Position numbers and translations under genes: made by a program | Notes under the pieces: model-generated | Told to the model about the DNA's origin: nothing | The model's database searches: none | Seen by the model: only the letters and a program-made list of their open reading frames with translations | NCBI RefSeq assembly: GCF_001457835.1 | Contig: NZ_LN898229.1 | Location: forward strand, 111,046 to 175,045 | From: Fenollaria timonensis | Lineage (GTDB): Bacteria; Bacillota; Clostridia; Tissierellales; Peptoniphilaceae | Direction: 5' to 3' | DNA: 64,000 nt | Part shown: positions 51,561-60,494 of the stretch, one piece after another | Layout: every line of letters begins with the position of its first letter | How positions within the stretch are numbered: position 1 is the first letter of the stretch

Positions 51561-52515
51561 CTTTAACACCTTCTTCTAAGAAACAAGCAACTTTTCTGTC
51601 GCCATGGCTGATAAGTTTCGGCTCGTGATCCTTACAATAAGGCATTCTGTATGGACATCTATTGTAAAATACACAAGATTTATAAGCTTCCTTTAAATCA
51701 GGTAGGCTTCCCTTAATTGACTTTAAGTACTTTTCTTTGTCATTCATCCTAGGGTAGCTCTCAAGTAAAAGCTTGGTATATGGGTGCTTTGGCTTTACAA
51801 AGACCTCGTCAACCCTGCCTTCTTCGAGTATTAAGCCGCCATACATAACTATGACCCTCTCAGCTGATGAGCTTACAACTGATACATCGTGCGTAATCAT
51901 GACTCTAGTCATCTTGATGCTCTCTTCAAGCTCCTTAATTTCATCAAGTATCTGTCCTTCGGTGATTATATCAAGGGCAGTAGTCGCTTCGTCCATAACT
52001 AATAGTTTTGGATTAAGCAATATGGATGAGGCTATAGCAACTCTTTGCATCATGCCACCCGATAGCTCATGTGGATACATATTATATACAGTATCAACTA
52101 AGTTGACCTTATGAAAGGCCTTTAAAATTTCTTCTTTTACTTCTTTTTTGTTCTTGCTAGGTCCATTGGCTGTGTATATTGAAACTAACTGCTTACCTAT
52201 CTTATGAACAGGGCTTAGAAAGTTCATTGCTTCTTGAAAAACAACAGAAAAGTCCTTCCATCTGTACTTTCTGAACTCATCTTCACTTAGTTTCATCAAG
52301 TCACTGCCCTCATATATTACTTCACCATTAATAGTTGTATCTTTTGATAATAGTCTTAATAGCGCCATAAACAAGGTAGTCTTACCCGAACCTGATTCGC
52401 CAACAACGCCATATGAAGTGTTTTCAAGCAAATCAAGATTGACGTCTCTAACAGCATGTACGCTGCCAGAATTTGATTTATAATAAACATTAAAATTTTT
52501 CAGTTCTATAAGCAT
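51553..52515 (-). CDS. oppD: Oligopeptide transporter ATPase
   Basis: ATPase subunit, 320 residues from ATG 52515. Walker A is GESGSGKTT, the signature is LSGGMMQR, and Walker B is LLVMDEATTALD. The C-terminal part holds SCVFYNRCPYRMPYC, the cysteine-rich motif typical of OppD/DppD. The ORF can be read from 52557, but GGTGATTAAT directly precedes ATG 52515. It starts 1 bp before the oppC end and overlaps oppF. Confidence 0.92.
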   Translation of the reverse strand: MLIELKNFNVYYKSNSGSVHAVRDVNLDLLENTSYGVVGESGSGKTTLFMALLRLLSKDTTINGEVIYEGSDLMKLSEDEFRKYRWKDFSVVFQEAMNFLSPVHKIGKQLVSIYTANGPSKNKKEVKEEILKAFHKVNLVDTVYNMYPHELSGGMMQRVAIASSILLNPKLLVMDEATTALDIITEGQILDEIKELEESIKMTRVMITHDVSVVSSSAERVIVMYGGLILEEGRVDEVFVKPKHPYTKLLLESYPRMNDKEKYLKSIKGSLPDLKEAYKSCVFYNRCPYRMPYCKDHEPKLISHGDRKVACFLEEGVKDE

Positions 52516-52516
52516 A

Positions 52517-53323
52517 TTAATCACCATCAACCAAGACTTTATTAAAACCGTTTGCAATCATTGAAAAACCTAGTACAACAAAGACTAAGAATAGCCCTGC
52601 AAATGTAGTTATCCACCAGGCATTCGTTAAGTAGCTTCTACCATTGTAAATGAGCTGACCCCAACTAACAATATTTCTATCGCCTAAGCCTAAAAATGAA
52701 AGTGACGCTTCATATAGTATTGCTGACGAGACTGAAAGTGTTGCATTTACTACGATTGGATATATTCCATGAGGAAGTATATGTTTAAAAATGATGCTCA
52801 TATCACTCTCGCCCATACATTTACTAGAAAGAACAAAATCCCTTTCCTTTAAACTAAGTGTTTGCGCCCTCATCATTCTAGCAGTACCCATCCAGCTTGT
52901 AAGCGCTATGACTATAACAACATTTCTCATCGATGAGCCGTAAAATGACACACATAGTATAATAAGGAAAAATGTCGGCACCATTAGGAATATATTTATT
53001 ATTTCAGTTACGATTTTGTCAAACAAACCGCCGTAGTAGCCTGAAAGCGCTCCAATTGCCACACCTAAAATGCTTGAGATGATGGCCGCCGTGATGCCCA
53101 CATAAAGTGAAGCTCTCGTCCCATATATAGTCATGCTAAATATGTCTCTGCCAAGGTTATCTGTACCAAAGTAGTGCTCACTCGATGGAGCATGCAAAAG
53201 GTCTTCAGTAAGCGTATCATAGCTGTAATTCGCGATATATGGTGCAAATATTGCTATGAGTATTGTTATGATTATCATTATACTACCCACTAGAAATTCT
53301 GGGTTTTTTAATAGCTTCTTCAT
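52517..53323 (-). CDS. oppC: Oligopeptide transporter permease
   Basis: Permease of 268 residues with an N-terminal helix (about 12-31) and five further helices. HYFGTDNLGRDIFSMTIYGTR near residue 50 is the DppC/OppC signature, and the coupling loop is SKCMGESDMSIIFKHILP near 165. Its ATG overlaps the stop codon of oppB. It forms a heterodimeric channel with OppB. Confidence 0.93.
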   Translation of the reverse strand: MKKLLKNPEFLVGSIMIIITILIAIFAPYIANYSYDTLTEDLLHAPSSEHYFGTDNLGRDIFSMTIYGTRASLYVGITAAIISSILGVAIGALSGYYGGLFDKIVTEIINIFLMVPTFFLIILCVSFYGSSMRNVVIVIALTSWMGTARMMRAQTLSLKERDFVLSSKCMGESDMSIIFKHILPHGIYPIVVNATLSVSSAILYEASLSFLGLGDRNIVSWGQLIYNGRSYLTNAWWITTFAGLFLVFVVLGFSMIANGFNKVLVDGD

Positions 53324-54288
53324 TACTTTATCCTTATCCTTGGGTCAACCAGTGCATATAAAACGTCTGTGAGTATGGTAAAGAATATCAATGAAACTGA
53401 TATTACTAAGTAAAGTCCGTTTAAGACCATATAGTCACGGCCATTGATAGAGTCGATGATGAGCCTACCCATGCCCGGCCATGAAAAGACTATCTCTATA
53501 AGTGCTGCACCGCTTATGGTAAAGGCAAGTGACATACTAAATGTAGTAAGTATTGGTATTAGCGAGTTTTTCATCACATATTTTCTAAATATCTCTCCTT
53601 CCTTCATACCAGCTGCTCTGAATGTCTTGATAAAGCCTTGTTTCATAGTATTGATGACAGATGCTCTCGCTATCCTAAAGTATATAGGCGTTTGTATTAT
53701 AACTATGCTTAGTATTGGTAGCGTCATATGATACAAAAGGTCTATGAATTTTCTTATGCCGGTGTAGCTCTCTCTCATGTTGTACATGCCAGATGTTGGG
53801 AACCAGCCAAGCTTAGATGAAAACACCATGATTAGTATCATCGCTAGCCAAAAGCCTGGTATAGCATCTAAAACATAGCTTATGTATGAAAACACTTTAT
53901 CCAAGATGCCTCCTTTTTTACGCCCAATCTGCAGTCCAAGAAATCCGCCAAGCAAAGCCGAAAGTATGTTCGACGTAAGAGACAGAGTTAGTGTTGGTGC
54001 TAAACGTCTTTTGATTAACTCAAATACGGGCAAATTGTTTCTATATGAAAAACCAAAATCGCCCTTTGCCATGTTCTTTATGTAGTTTATAAATTGTACA
54101 CCAACAGGTTTATCAAGTCCGTACTTCTCTGTTAAGTGCTCAATTTGCTCTGGATTAGGATTTTCTTTTCCAGCAACTATCCTCATAGGTGTTCCTGGTG
54201 CTAGTCTTATTAAGAAAAATGTTAGCACAAATGAAAAGATTATAGTAACTAAACCCATCATAACTTTTGATAATATATATTTTTTCAC
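53323..54288 (-). CDS. oppB: Oligopeptide transporter permease
   Basis: Permease of 321 residues with six helices. The N-terminus ILSKVMMGLVTIIFSFVL is followed by RLAPGTPMRIV, typical of OppB/DppB. The coupling loop is RAAGMKEGEIFRKYVMKNSLIP near 235, and IEIVFSWPGMGRLIIDSI near 270 is the family signature. It is the first gene of the operon, behind a perfect promoter. Confidence 0.93.
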   Translation of the reverse strand: MKKYILSKVMMGLVTIIFSFVLTFFLIRLAPGTPMRIVAGKENPNPEQIEHLTEKYGLDKPVGVQFINYIKNMAKGDFGFSYRNNLPVFELIKRRLAPTLTLSLTSNILSALLGGFLGLQIGRKKGGILDKVFSYISYVLDAIPGFWLAMILIMVFSSKLGWFPTSGMYNMRESYTGIRKFIDLLYHMTLPILSIVIIQTPIYFRIARASVINTMKQGFIKTFRAAGMKEGEIFRKYVMKNSLIPILTTFSMSLAFTISGAALIEIVFSWPGMGRLIIDSINGRDYMVLNGLYLVISVSLIFFTILTDVLYALVDPRIRIK

Positions 54289-54325
54289 ATCAAACCTCTA
54301 ATATATAATTAATATAACCTTAATC

Positions 54326-54354
54326 ATTATAACAAGGTATGTTTTTACTGTCAA
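54326..54354 (-). promoter_or_regulatory. Consensus promoter of oppBCDFA
   Basis: TTGACA (54349-54354), 17 bp, TATAAT (54326-54331) on the minus strand. The 54355-54498 stretch up to the IS shows no gene or clear motif. Confidence 0.9.
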
Positions 54355-54498
54355 GAAACTTACAGCTTTTGATGCTATTTTATAAAATAATCAATACTAA
54401 AACCATATATCCATAATTTATTTCAATGATAATCTAGCTCAGATAAAGTAGTAACACGTGGTCTGTATATCATGAGTAGTAAATATGAACTCTTTTTA

Positions 54499-54506
54499 TT
54501 TATTTT
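54499..54506. repeat. Target site duplication, IS copy 1 (left)
   Basis: TTTATTTT, repeated exactly at 55991-55998. Confidence 0.93.
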
Positions 54507-55990
54507 GGCTGTATAATATCTATTGGGGAGTAAAACCTCAATAGATATTTTTTTGATAAAATTACAAAAAAAAGTTGCACTTGCACACATTTTATCCTAT
54601 ACTTAAAATACCACTACAACATAGGAGGTGTGTACAAGTGCAAGAATATAATACCATAAATTTGCTAGCTTGTAAAGATGTAGTTGTTAACAATTTTAAA
54701 GAAGGTGAAAATGTAGTAGTTATAGAAGCACAGACAAAAAAGTTAAAAAGCTGCCCATACTGTGGTTCTAAACATATCTGGGTTCATGATCACAGAACTC
54801 AAAAGATAAAAGATACACAGATGCATGGTAAAAAATGCATAATAAACCTAAGAAAAACTAGGTACAACTGTAAGTGCTGCGGGAAAAGAATTGATAGCAA
54901 AACAGAACTAGTAGCAAAGAAAATGACCATGACAAAAAGACTAGTAGCATCCATAGCTAGAGAGTTTAGAGAACTTTACTCAATAAAGTCAATATCAAGA
55001 AGATACTCAGTAAGCACATCAACAGTTACAAGAGTCCTATCTTACCTATCAGTAGAGAGAAAAAGTCTTCCAAAAGTACTTTTAATAGACGAGTTTAAAG
55101 GCGACAGCGGTTCATACAAGTATCAATGCTCACTTCTAGATGGCATAACACATGAAATCATAGACATAGTTAAAAGTAGGCAAGAAAATATTTTGTTTGA
55201 ATACTTTAAAAACATACCAAAAGAAGAAAGAGAAAATGTAAAGATATTTGTTAGCGATATGTCAAAAACATTTAAAAACGTTAAAAACGCATACTTTAAA
55301 AACGCAGTACACATAGCAGACAAATATCACTTCGTAAGACAAGTCTCTTGGAGCTTAGAAAACGTAAGAAAGAGAATACAAAAAGATACATCAGCAGAAA
55401 TGAGAATATACCTAAAAAGAAGTAAAAGCATACTTACAAAACCAATGCCAAAACTTAATGATGATCAAAAGCGAGAAGCAGCTCTAATGCTAGAGATAAG
55501 CGAAGAGCTAAGACTAGCATATGGCTTAAAAGAATCCTTCTATCAAGAAGTTCTAGTGCAGAAAAACAAAGAACAAGCACAATACAAGGTAAACGCATGG
55601 ATAGACATATGTAAAAAATCAAAACTTAAAGAGTTTAAATCATGTATAACAGCCTTTACAAACTGGTCTGATGAAATTACAAACTCATTTGACTACAAAC
55701 ATTCAAATGGAGCACTAGAAGGAAAACATACAAAGATAAAGACACTAAAAAGAAACAGCTTTGGTATGAGAAACTTCGAGAGGTTCAGAAAAAGAATAAT
55801 GCTTTTAGACTAAAATATATATATAAAACATCATAAAAACCTAATAAGCCTATATAGGTTTATTAGTCATGCAAAAATTACATAAATTTGTGTTATTTTA
55901 AGTATATAAATTAAAAACGTGCAAATGTTAGTTTTAACATAAAAAGAGAGACTTAAATCAATAAGTCTCCCCAATATTTGACATAGAGCC
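54507..55990 (+). mobile_element. ISL3-family insertion sequence, copy 1 (1484 bp)
   Basis: Ends are defined by comparison with the identical copy at 60495-61978: the match starts at GGCTGTATAA and stops at ATAGAGCC. The ends form an imperfect inverted repeat of about 24 bp (GGCT-TAT...TATTGGGGAG on both). A perfect 8-bp duplication flanks it, the size expected for ISL3. Near the left end is a terminator-like hairpin (54516-54552) that would block read-in transcription. A second hairpin (GAGACTTA/TAAGTCTC) lies near the right end. The promoter is TTGCAC-17-TAAAAT (54581-54609). Confidence 0.95.
54638..55813 (+). CDS. ISL3-family transposase, copy 1
   Basis: Transposase of 391 residues. The N-terminal zinc finger has CPYCGSK and CKCCGKR pairs. 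A helix-turn-helix region SIKSISRRYSVSTSTVTRVL follows near residue 118. The DDE catalytic core includes LLIDEFKGDSG, FVSDMSKTF and the Glu in HSNGALEGKHTKIK near 364. The open frame runs back to 54575, but AGGAGGTGTG precedes the GTG at 54638, giving MQEYNTINLL. It is intact and identical to copy 2, so probably active. Confidence 0.94.
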   Translation: MQEYNTINLLACKDVVVNNFKEGENVVVIEAQTKKLKSCPYCGSKHIWVHDHRTQKIKDTQMHGKKCIINLRKTRYNCKCCGKRIDSKTELVAKKMTMTKRLVASIAREFRELYSIKSISRRYSVSTSTVTRVLSYLSVERKSLPKVLLIDEFKGDSGSYKYQCSLLDGITHEIIDIVKSRQENILFEYFKNIPKEERENVKIFVSDMSKTFKNVKNAYFKNAVHIADKYHFVRQVSWSLENVRKRIQKDTSAEMRIYLKRSKSILTKPMPKLNDDQKREAALMLEISEELRLAYGLKESFYQEVLVQKNKEQAQYKVNAWIDICKKSKLKEFKSCITAFTNWSDEITNSFDYKHSNGALEGKHTKIKTLKRNSFGMRNFERFRKRIMLLD

Positions 55991-55998
55991 TTTATTTT
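55991..55998. repeat. Target site duplication, IS copy 1 (right)
   Basis: TTTATTTT, matching 54499-54506. Confidence 0.93.
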
Positions 55999-56034
55999 AT
56001 TAAGTGTTACACTTGTTATTATAAATTATCGCAT

Positions 56035-56061
56035 CAAAAAAGAGACTTATCACAAGTCTCT
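56035..56061 (-). terminator. Terminator after the alpha/beta hydrolase gene
   Basis: Eight-bp stem AGAGACTT/AAGTCTCT, five-base loop, TTTTTT on the minus strand. Confidence 0.88.
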
Positions 56062-56071
56062 CATAAATATA

Positions 56072-57352
56072 TTATTTAAAAAATTCTGCTAAATCATCTA
56101 TCACTAATTGACTTACATGATTTGGCTTGTCATATATCTCTACAGAAAACTCATTTGAGTCCTCAGGCATCATCAAGTGATTAAGCCCGTCATAGAGATT
56201 ATATATCACAAGTCCTCTATCTCCCAAGGCCTTTTTGAACTTTTCAAACTCATCCTTCTTCACTTGGAAGTCCTTTGAGCCGTGTCCTATAAAGACATCA
56301 AAGTCTGAAGCTTTTATGTCTTCTACTGGATTTACTTGGTTGACCGAGTAAACGTATGAAGCAGGCATACTAAAGAAGTTACCCTTAGTCTTTTCAGTCA
56401 TATTATCGATTTGCTCTTTAATCTTAGTGATTTCTTTCTTTTGAAAATCAGCAACAGATTGGCTTACTTCACCTGAATCAAGATATTCCATTTGCTGCGT
56501 ATAAATTATATCTGTGAATTTCATAGTCGATGCTGACAGCATTGCGACTTTCTTCAAACCCTCGTCCTTAGCTACTCTTGGTGCAAGCATCGCTCCAAGC
56601 GAGTGGCCAAGCACGTAAACATCATCAAATCTTGAGTCTTTCTTAAGCTCTTCTATAGCAAGCTTTGCGTCCGATAAAACCTCTTCATCAACTGTGTAGT
56701 CCTTTGGCGCGTTATTTACATATCTTTTGTCAATTCTAAGTGTTGCTACGCCATGCTTTGCAAGTCCATGAGCAAGGTCTTTAAATGGCTTGTTACCACT
56801 AATACCAACTGTTTCGTCCATATCTTGCGGACCAGAGCCTTGCATCATAAATACTACTTTCTTAGAAGTAAAATCCTTTGGAATGGTAAGAGCACCATAC
56901 ATCTTGGCTCCATCATTGTCAAGAATAAAGCTTTCTTCTTTGAAATCGTCGTTATCTTCACAGATGGGCTCTTTAAGCATAAAGTATGCGTTGTTCAAAC
57001 TGCCTGACTTATCAAGCTCGATGATGGATGTCACCATCCTATAATCAAATCTATCTTCACTCGATAAAACGAAAGTATTCTCGATGTATTCGAATTTTTC
57101 GTCCTTGCCTTCTTTGAACTCACCTAATTTTTTAATAGTTTGAGTTAAAGATCTTTGAAAATCTTCTTTCTCTATTTGTTTTTGATTCTTAAGCCTAGCT
57201 GCTTCGAAAAGCACGTCGCCATCAGCGCTTCTAAGCGCGTCCAAGTACTTATGACTTAAGTCCTTTGCATCGTTGTATTCAATCTTCTTTGTGCATGAAA
57301 ACACAGTAACGCTCATCAGAAGAACGAGTACTAGTGCTAGAAATTTCTTCAT
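56072..57352 (-). CDS. Alpha/beta-hydrolase lipoprotein with DUF3887 domain
   Basis: Lipoprotein of 426 residues; the lipobox is VTVFSC (Cys20). A DUF3887-like region spans about 25-130. An alpha/beta-hydrolase domain follows from about 145, beginning with the oxyanion region MMQGSGPQDMDE. The nucleophile is the Ser of GHSLGA near residue 250. An Asp in GHGSKDFQ near 365 and a His in GLNHLMMP near 395 complete the triad. This architecture occurs in secreted or surface esterases and peptidases of Firmicutes; the substrate is unknown. It follows the M23 gene by 1 bp. Confidence 0.87.
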   Translation of the reverse strand: MKKFLALVLVLLMSVTVFSCTKKIEYNDAKDLSHKYLDALRSADGDVLFEAARLKNQKQIEKEDFQRSLTQTIKKLGEFKEGKDEKFEYIENTFVLSSEDRFDYRMVTSIIELDKSGSLNNAYFMLKEPICEDNDDFKEESFILDNDGAKMYGALTIPKDFTSKKVVFMMQGSGPQDMDETVGISGNKPFKDLAHGLAKHGVATLRIDKRYVNNAPKDYTVDEEVLSDAKLAIEELKKDSRFDDVYVLGHSLGAMLAPRVAKDEGLKKVAMLSASTMKFTDIIYTQQMEYLDSGEVSQSVADFQKKEITKIKEQIDNMTEKTKGNFFSMPASYVYSVNQVNPVEDIKASDFDVFIGHGSKDFQVKKDEFEKFKKALGDRGLVIYNLYDGLNHLMMPEDSNEFSVEIYDKPNHVSQLVIDDLAEFFK

Positions 57353-57353
57353 A

Positions 57354-58505
57354 TTAATTGCCTCTGATATAATTTAATGGATTTTGGCTCTTGCCATTAA
57401 CAATAACTTCAAAATGTAGATGCGGTCCAGTTACTCGGCCAGTTGTACCAACTTTACCGATAAAATCGCCCTTCATCAAAGTTTCGCCCTTCGAAACATT
57501 GATACTGCTTAAGTGAGCGTATCTTGTCTTGTAGCCGTTTTGGTGATCAATCTCGATAAGATTGCCGTAAGTACCTAAGAAGCCAGCGTAGCTAACCACA
57601 CCGCCGTCAGATGCGTATACAGCGTCGCCGTAATCAGCGTCGATGTCAACGCCAGTGTGCTGTCTACCCCATCTTCTTCCATAGCCTGATGAAATGCCGC
57701 CTCTGGTAGGTTTTGCAAAGCTGCCATCAGCTAAAGCCTTTCTAGTTCCCACAAGTACAAGCTTCGGAGCAGCTTTTTTCTTCACATTTTCTTCTAAAAC
57801 AACTTTATTTATAAGCTCATCATTTTCGTAGTAAGCGATGCTCTTAACGGCCTTAAGTCCATCTTCGCCGTCCATTGAAAGAACAGTCTCACCTCTTGGA
57901 AGGCTCGGATCGTCTTGACTTTCAACCGGCATAGCGATGACTTCTTCTTGATTTTCTTTCTTTGTTAGTAATACGTTTATAGCCTTGTCATTCTTCAATT
58001 TATTGTTCTCTAAAACCTCTTTAAGAGCTGAATTTACAGTTCTTAAATCCTTTAGAGAGATCTTTTCTTTTTTAAGCTCAATATTGTCCTTAATCTTCAC
58101 GCAAATGGTGTTGTCACTGTAGTAATGGTTCTCAATTGCTGTTAAAAACTCATTTGCAGCGTCTTCATTTTTAAGCGCGTAAAGAGTCTCGCCACTCTTT
58201 TGAACGGCATAAGCATTTGCATAGAAAGCGTCCTCAGATATAGCGTTTCTAAGCTCTTTATCGCTTTTTTTGAACTCGTAATTTGCTTTTACAAGATCCG
58301 CACCATATCTATCTTCATATTTGGACTTATAATTATCTATAGCTTTATTAAAATTATGTACGCTAGAGTAAACTCCCAAGGACTTTCCAGAAGAGAAAAC
58401 TTCTACCCTCGAGAAAAAATTCTTATATACAAAAGCTATGATTATAGCAAGGGCCAAAAGCGCTACACTTGCGATAATGCCAAGCTTTTTTTTATTTAAA
58501 ATCAC
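57354..58505 (-). CDS. Membrane-anchored M23-family (LytM) endopeptidase
   Basis: Peptidoglycan-cleaving metalloprotease or regulator of wall hydrolases, 383 residues. An N-terminal membrane helix (about 9-28) is followed by an extracytoplasmic spacer to about 265 and a LytM domain. Zinc ligands lie in HTGVDIDADYGD (His and Asp) and HLHFEV (His), with RYAHLS between. All M23 motifs are intact, so it is likely enzymatically active. The start is GTG 58505 with AAGGAGG nine bases ahead. It lies 28 bp after tRNA-Arg with no terminator between, so it may share the tadA transcript. Confidence 0.9.
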   Translation of the reverse strand: MILNKKKLGIIASVALLALAIIIAFVYKNFFSRVEVFSSGKSLGVYSSVHNFNKAIDNYKSKYEDRYGADLVKANYEFKKSDKELRNAISEDAFYANAYAVQKSGETLYALKNEDAANEFLTAIENHYYSDNTICVKIKDNIELKKEKISLKDLRTVNSALKEVLENNKLKNDKAINVLLTKKENQEEVIAMPVESQDDPSLPRGETVLSMDGEDGLKAVKSIAYYENDELINKVVLEENVKKKAAPKLVLVGTRKALADGSFAKPTRGGISSGYGRRWGRQHTGVDIDADYGDAVYASDGGVVSYAGFLGTYGNLIEIDHQNGYKTRYAHLSSINVSKGETLMKGDFIGKVGTTGRVTGPHLHFEVIVNGKSQNPLNYIRGN

Positions 58506-58532
58506 TTAATTACCTCCTTGTAAAAAATAAAG

Positions 58533-58609
58533 TGGCGCACTAGAGAGGAATCGAACCCCCGGCACACGCCTTAGGAGGGCGCTGCTCTATCCAACTGAGC
58601 TACTAGTGC
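58533..58609 (-). tRNA. tRNA-Arg (CCT)
   Basis: 77 nt with encoded CCA. The acceptor stem GCACTAG pairs with CTAGTGC, and the anticodon loop is CTCCTAA. Confidence 0.96.
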
Positions 58610-58622
58610 ACGAATATTGTAT

Positions 58623-58712
58623 TGGCGGAGTGGGTGGGATTCGAACCCACGTGGAGCAAGGCCCCTAACGCATTTCGAGTGCGCCCCGTTATGACCTCTT
58701 CGATACCACTCC
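58623..58712 (-). tRNA. tRNA-Ser (CGA)
   Basis: 90 nt with encoded CCA, a long variable arm and anticodon loop CTCGAAA. Its 5' end abuts the tadA stop codon. Confidence 0.96.
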
Positions 58713-59159
58713 CTATTTATTTCTTAAGTTCTTGAAGAAGTTTTGCAAAAGAAATTTATAAATTTTGCTTTCATTGTAATAAACACACAGCTTGTGATAG
58801 CTAAGAGATGAGTTGTGAAGCTGCATTTTGCTAATACAAGCGCCTTTCTTGTAATCAAGTAGACCTATGTATAAATTTTTTATACGCGCTTCCAAAATCG
58901 CTCCTAGGCACATCATGCAAGGTTCAAGCGTTACATAGAGCTCGCAGTCTGTGAGCCTGTAGTTATCTAGCTTTTCGCACGCCCGTCTTATAGCAAGCAT
59001 CTCAGCATGAGCTGATGCGTCCTTCATCGTTATCGTCTCATTATAGGCCTTCGAAATCACTTCTCCATCCTTCACAATAACCGCTCCAACAGGCACTTCG
59101 CCAAGCTTGTACGCCTTTATCGCCTCTCTGATTGCCATATTCATAAACCTTTTTTCCAT
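58713..59159 (-). CDS. tadA: tRNA-specific adenosine deaminase
   Basis: Converts A34 to inosine in tRNA-Arg(ACG). The zinc site is complete: HAE in DASAHAEMLA and PCxxC in LEPCMMCLGA. GEVPVGAVIVKDGEVIS is the family N-terminal block. The start is uncertain. A consensus promoter places the mRNA 5' end only one to two bases ahead of ATG 59159, so that start would be leaderless. ATGs at 59144 and 59138 (MAIREAIKAY) have a weak AAAGG upstream. The gene is co-transcribed with tRNA-Ser and tRNA-Arg, which it touches without spacing. Confidence 0.92.
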   Translation of the reverse strand: MEKRFMNMAIREAIKAYKLGEVPVGAVIVKDGEVISKAYNETITMKDASAHAEMLAIRRACEKLDNYRLTDCELYVTLEPCMMCLGAILEARIKNLYIGLLDYKKGACISKMQLHNSSLSYHKLCVYYNESKIYKFLLQNFFKNLRNK

Positions 59160-59166
59160 AGATAAT

Positions 59167-59195
59167 ATTATATAGTAAATGAGACTATTTGTCAA
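59167..59195 (-). promoter_or_regulatory. Consensus promoter of tadA-tRNA unit
   Basis: TTGACA (59190-59195), 17 bp, TATAAT (59167-59172) on the minus strand. The -35 lies inside the last codons of the CitG-CitX gene. Confidence 0.9.
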
Positions 59196-60468
59196 GATTT
59201 AATAAAGCTGCATTTAAACTTGCGTTGAAGTCCTCTTGCGTATGTCTTTCTTCGCGCATGCAAGTGAATCTGTCGCCACCGCAAACGATACAAGTCCTCT
59301 TCGCATAGCCAAGCTCAGTCCTCGATATAGGCTTAAGATTAGTATCAATCACGTCAATGTCTACAAAGCGCATAAAGTCATGCTCCTCTTCTAAATGCAC
59401 AAATTTTTTCTTCTCATCAATTGCCTCGCCCTTCGCTAGGTAGATGGCTGAGTAATTATCCTCGTCCTCATATATGCACTCGTATGAAGATAAATACATT
59501 TTCGCCGCCTTGTAAATTGGCTCAAACTCATCTTTATCCTTGTGCATGCCCTTTATATTTAGATTAAGAGTGATGATGGGCTTATTACTATCTTGGATCG
59601 CCTTAGTGATAATCCCCCATCTTTCTTCCTTATTATATAGAAAGTCATTCATATAGCTATCTAAAAAATCGTCCATGCGCTTGAAGAAGTAAACAAGCTC
59701 GATAGTGTCAGCACAGCCGCCAGTCGAAATGTTCTTCTCAGTGTAAACTTTGTCCATGGCCTCAATCTCTTCGTCAAAATTTTCGCTATCTAAAACTTTT
59801 TTCGCATAAGTTTTAGAAAAATTAAGACCAGACTCGCCCACTCTATTTATGGTCGTCGTATCATCAAGAGTCGAGATAATGTAAACATAAGTCCTTAAGA
59901 AGTCCTTTGTCTTTTTATAAAAGTCATAAGCATCAAGAGCCGTCTTAAAACCATGATACGCTTCATACCTGATGCCCGAGTGATTAGCATTATTTTGATA
60001 GATGCGCATACCATTCGAGTCCTGCATCTCTTTTTTATTAAAATCATCAAAAATATTTGCGCAAAGCTTTTTTACATATTCACTAATTAGATCAATGGTA
60101 ATGTATTTGTTATCATAATAAAGTTTTCCTATAGCAGAAGCAATGACTCCAAGAGTAAAGATGGCGCCCTTGTGTGTGTTTATGCCACCTGTCGCCTCAT
60201 ACATCATCTCTTCATACTTCATGCCAATGGGCCTAATCGCTTCAAAAGTATCGTCAAAAGTGTTTTTTCTGTTCGACACTTCCATTATCTCAAAAAAATA
60301 GCCTTTAAGAGATGAAATGCTCCTTAAAAAAACATCATAATCCATGTCTGCGTGTGGGCCAGAGTCACGTCCATCAACACAGCCAGGCTTAGGTGTTAAA
60401 TCAAGTTCATCTTTTAAAGACTGTAATAATATTTCTTCAATTGTTTCAAAAAAAGTGCGTGCCTTCAT
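59185..60468 (-). CDS. citG: CitG-CitX fusion (citrate lyase prosthetic-group biosynthesis)
   Basis: Two enzymes in one chain of 427 residues. Residues about 1-285 are CitG, triphosphoribosyl-dephospho-CoA synthase: LTPKPGCVDGRDSGPHADMD, GGINTHKGAIFTLG and GLNFSKTYAKKVL match the family. Residues about 290-427 are CitX, apo-citrate lyase phosphoribosyl-dephospho-CoA transferase: FVDIDVIDTNLKPISRTELG and RTCIVCGGDRFTCMREERH. The order is the reverse of the CitX-CitG fusion known in some proteobacteria. No citrate lyase structural genes are nearby. IS copy 2 sits 26 bp ahead of the start codon and probably separated the gene from its promoter. Confidence 0.87.
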   Translation of the reverse strand: MKARTFFETIEEILLQSLKDELDLTPKPGCVDGRDSGPHADMDYDVFLRSISSLKGYFFEIMEVSNRKNTFDDTFEAIRPIGMKYEEMMYEATGGINTHKGAIFTLGVIASAIGKLYYDNKYITIDLISEYVKKLCANIFDDFNKKEMQDSNGMRIYQNNANHSGIRYEAYHGFKTALDAYDFYKKTKDFLRTYVYIISTLDDTTTINRVGESGLNFSKTYAKKVLDSENFDEEIEAMDKVYTEKNISTGGCADTIELVYFFKRMDDFLDSYMNDFLYNKEERWGIITKAIQDSNKPIITLNLNIKGMHKDKDEFEPIYKAAKMYLSSYECIYEDEDNYSAIYLAKGEAIDEKKKFVHLEEEHDFMRFVDIDVIDTNLKPISRTELGYAKRTCIVCGGDRFTCMREERHTQEDFNASLNAALLNLDK

Positions 60469-60486
60469 GAGAACACATCCATTCTA

Positions 60487-60494
60487 ATAATATA
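60487..60494. repeat. Target site duplication, IS copy 2 (left)
   Basis: ATAATATA, repeated exactly at 61979-61986. Confidence 0.93.
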
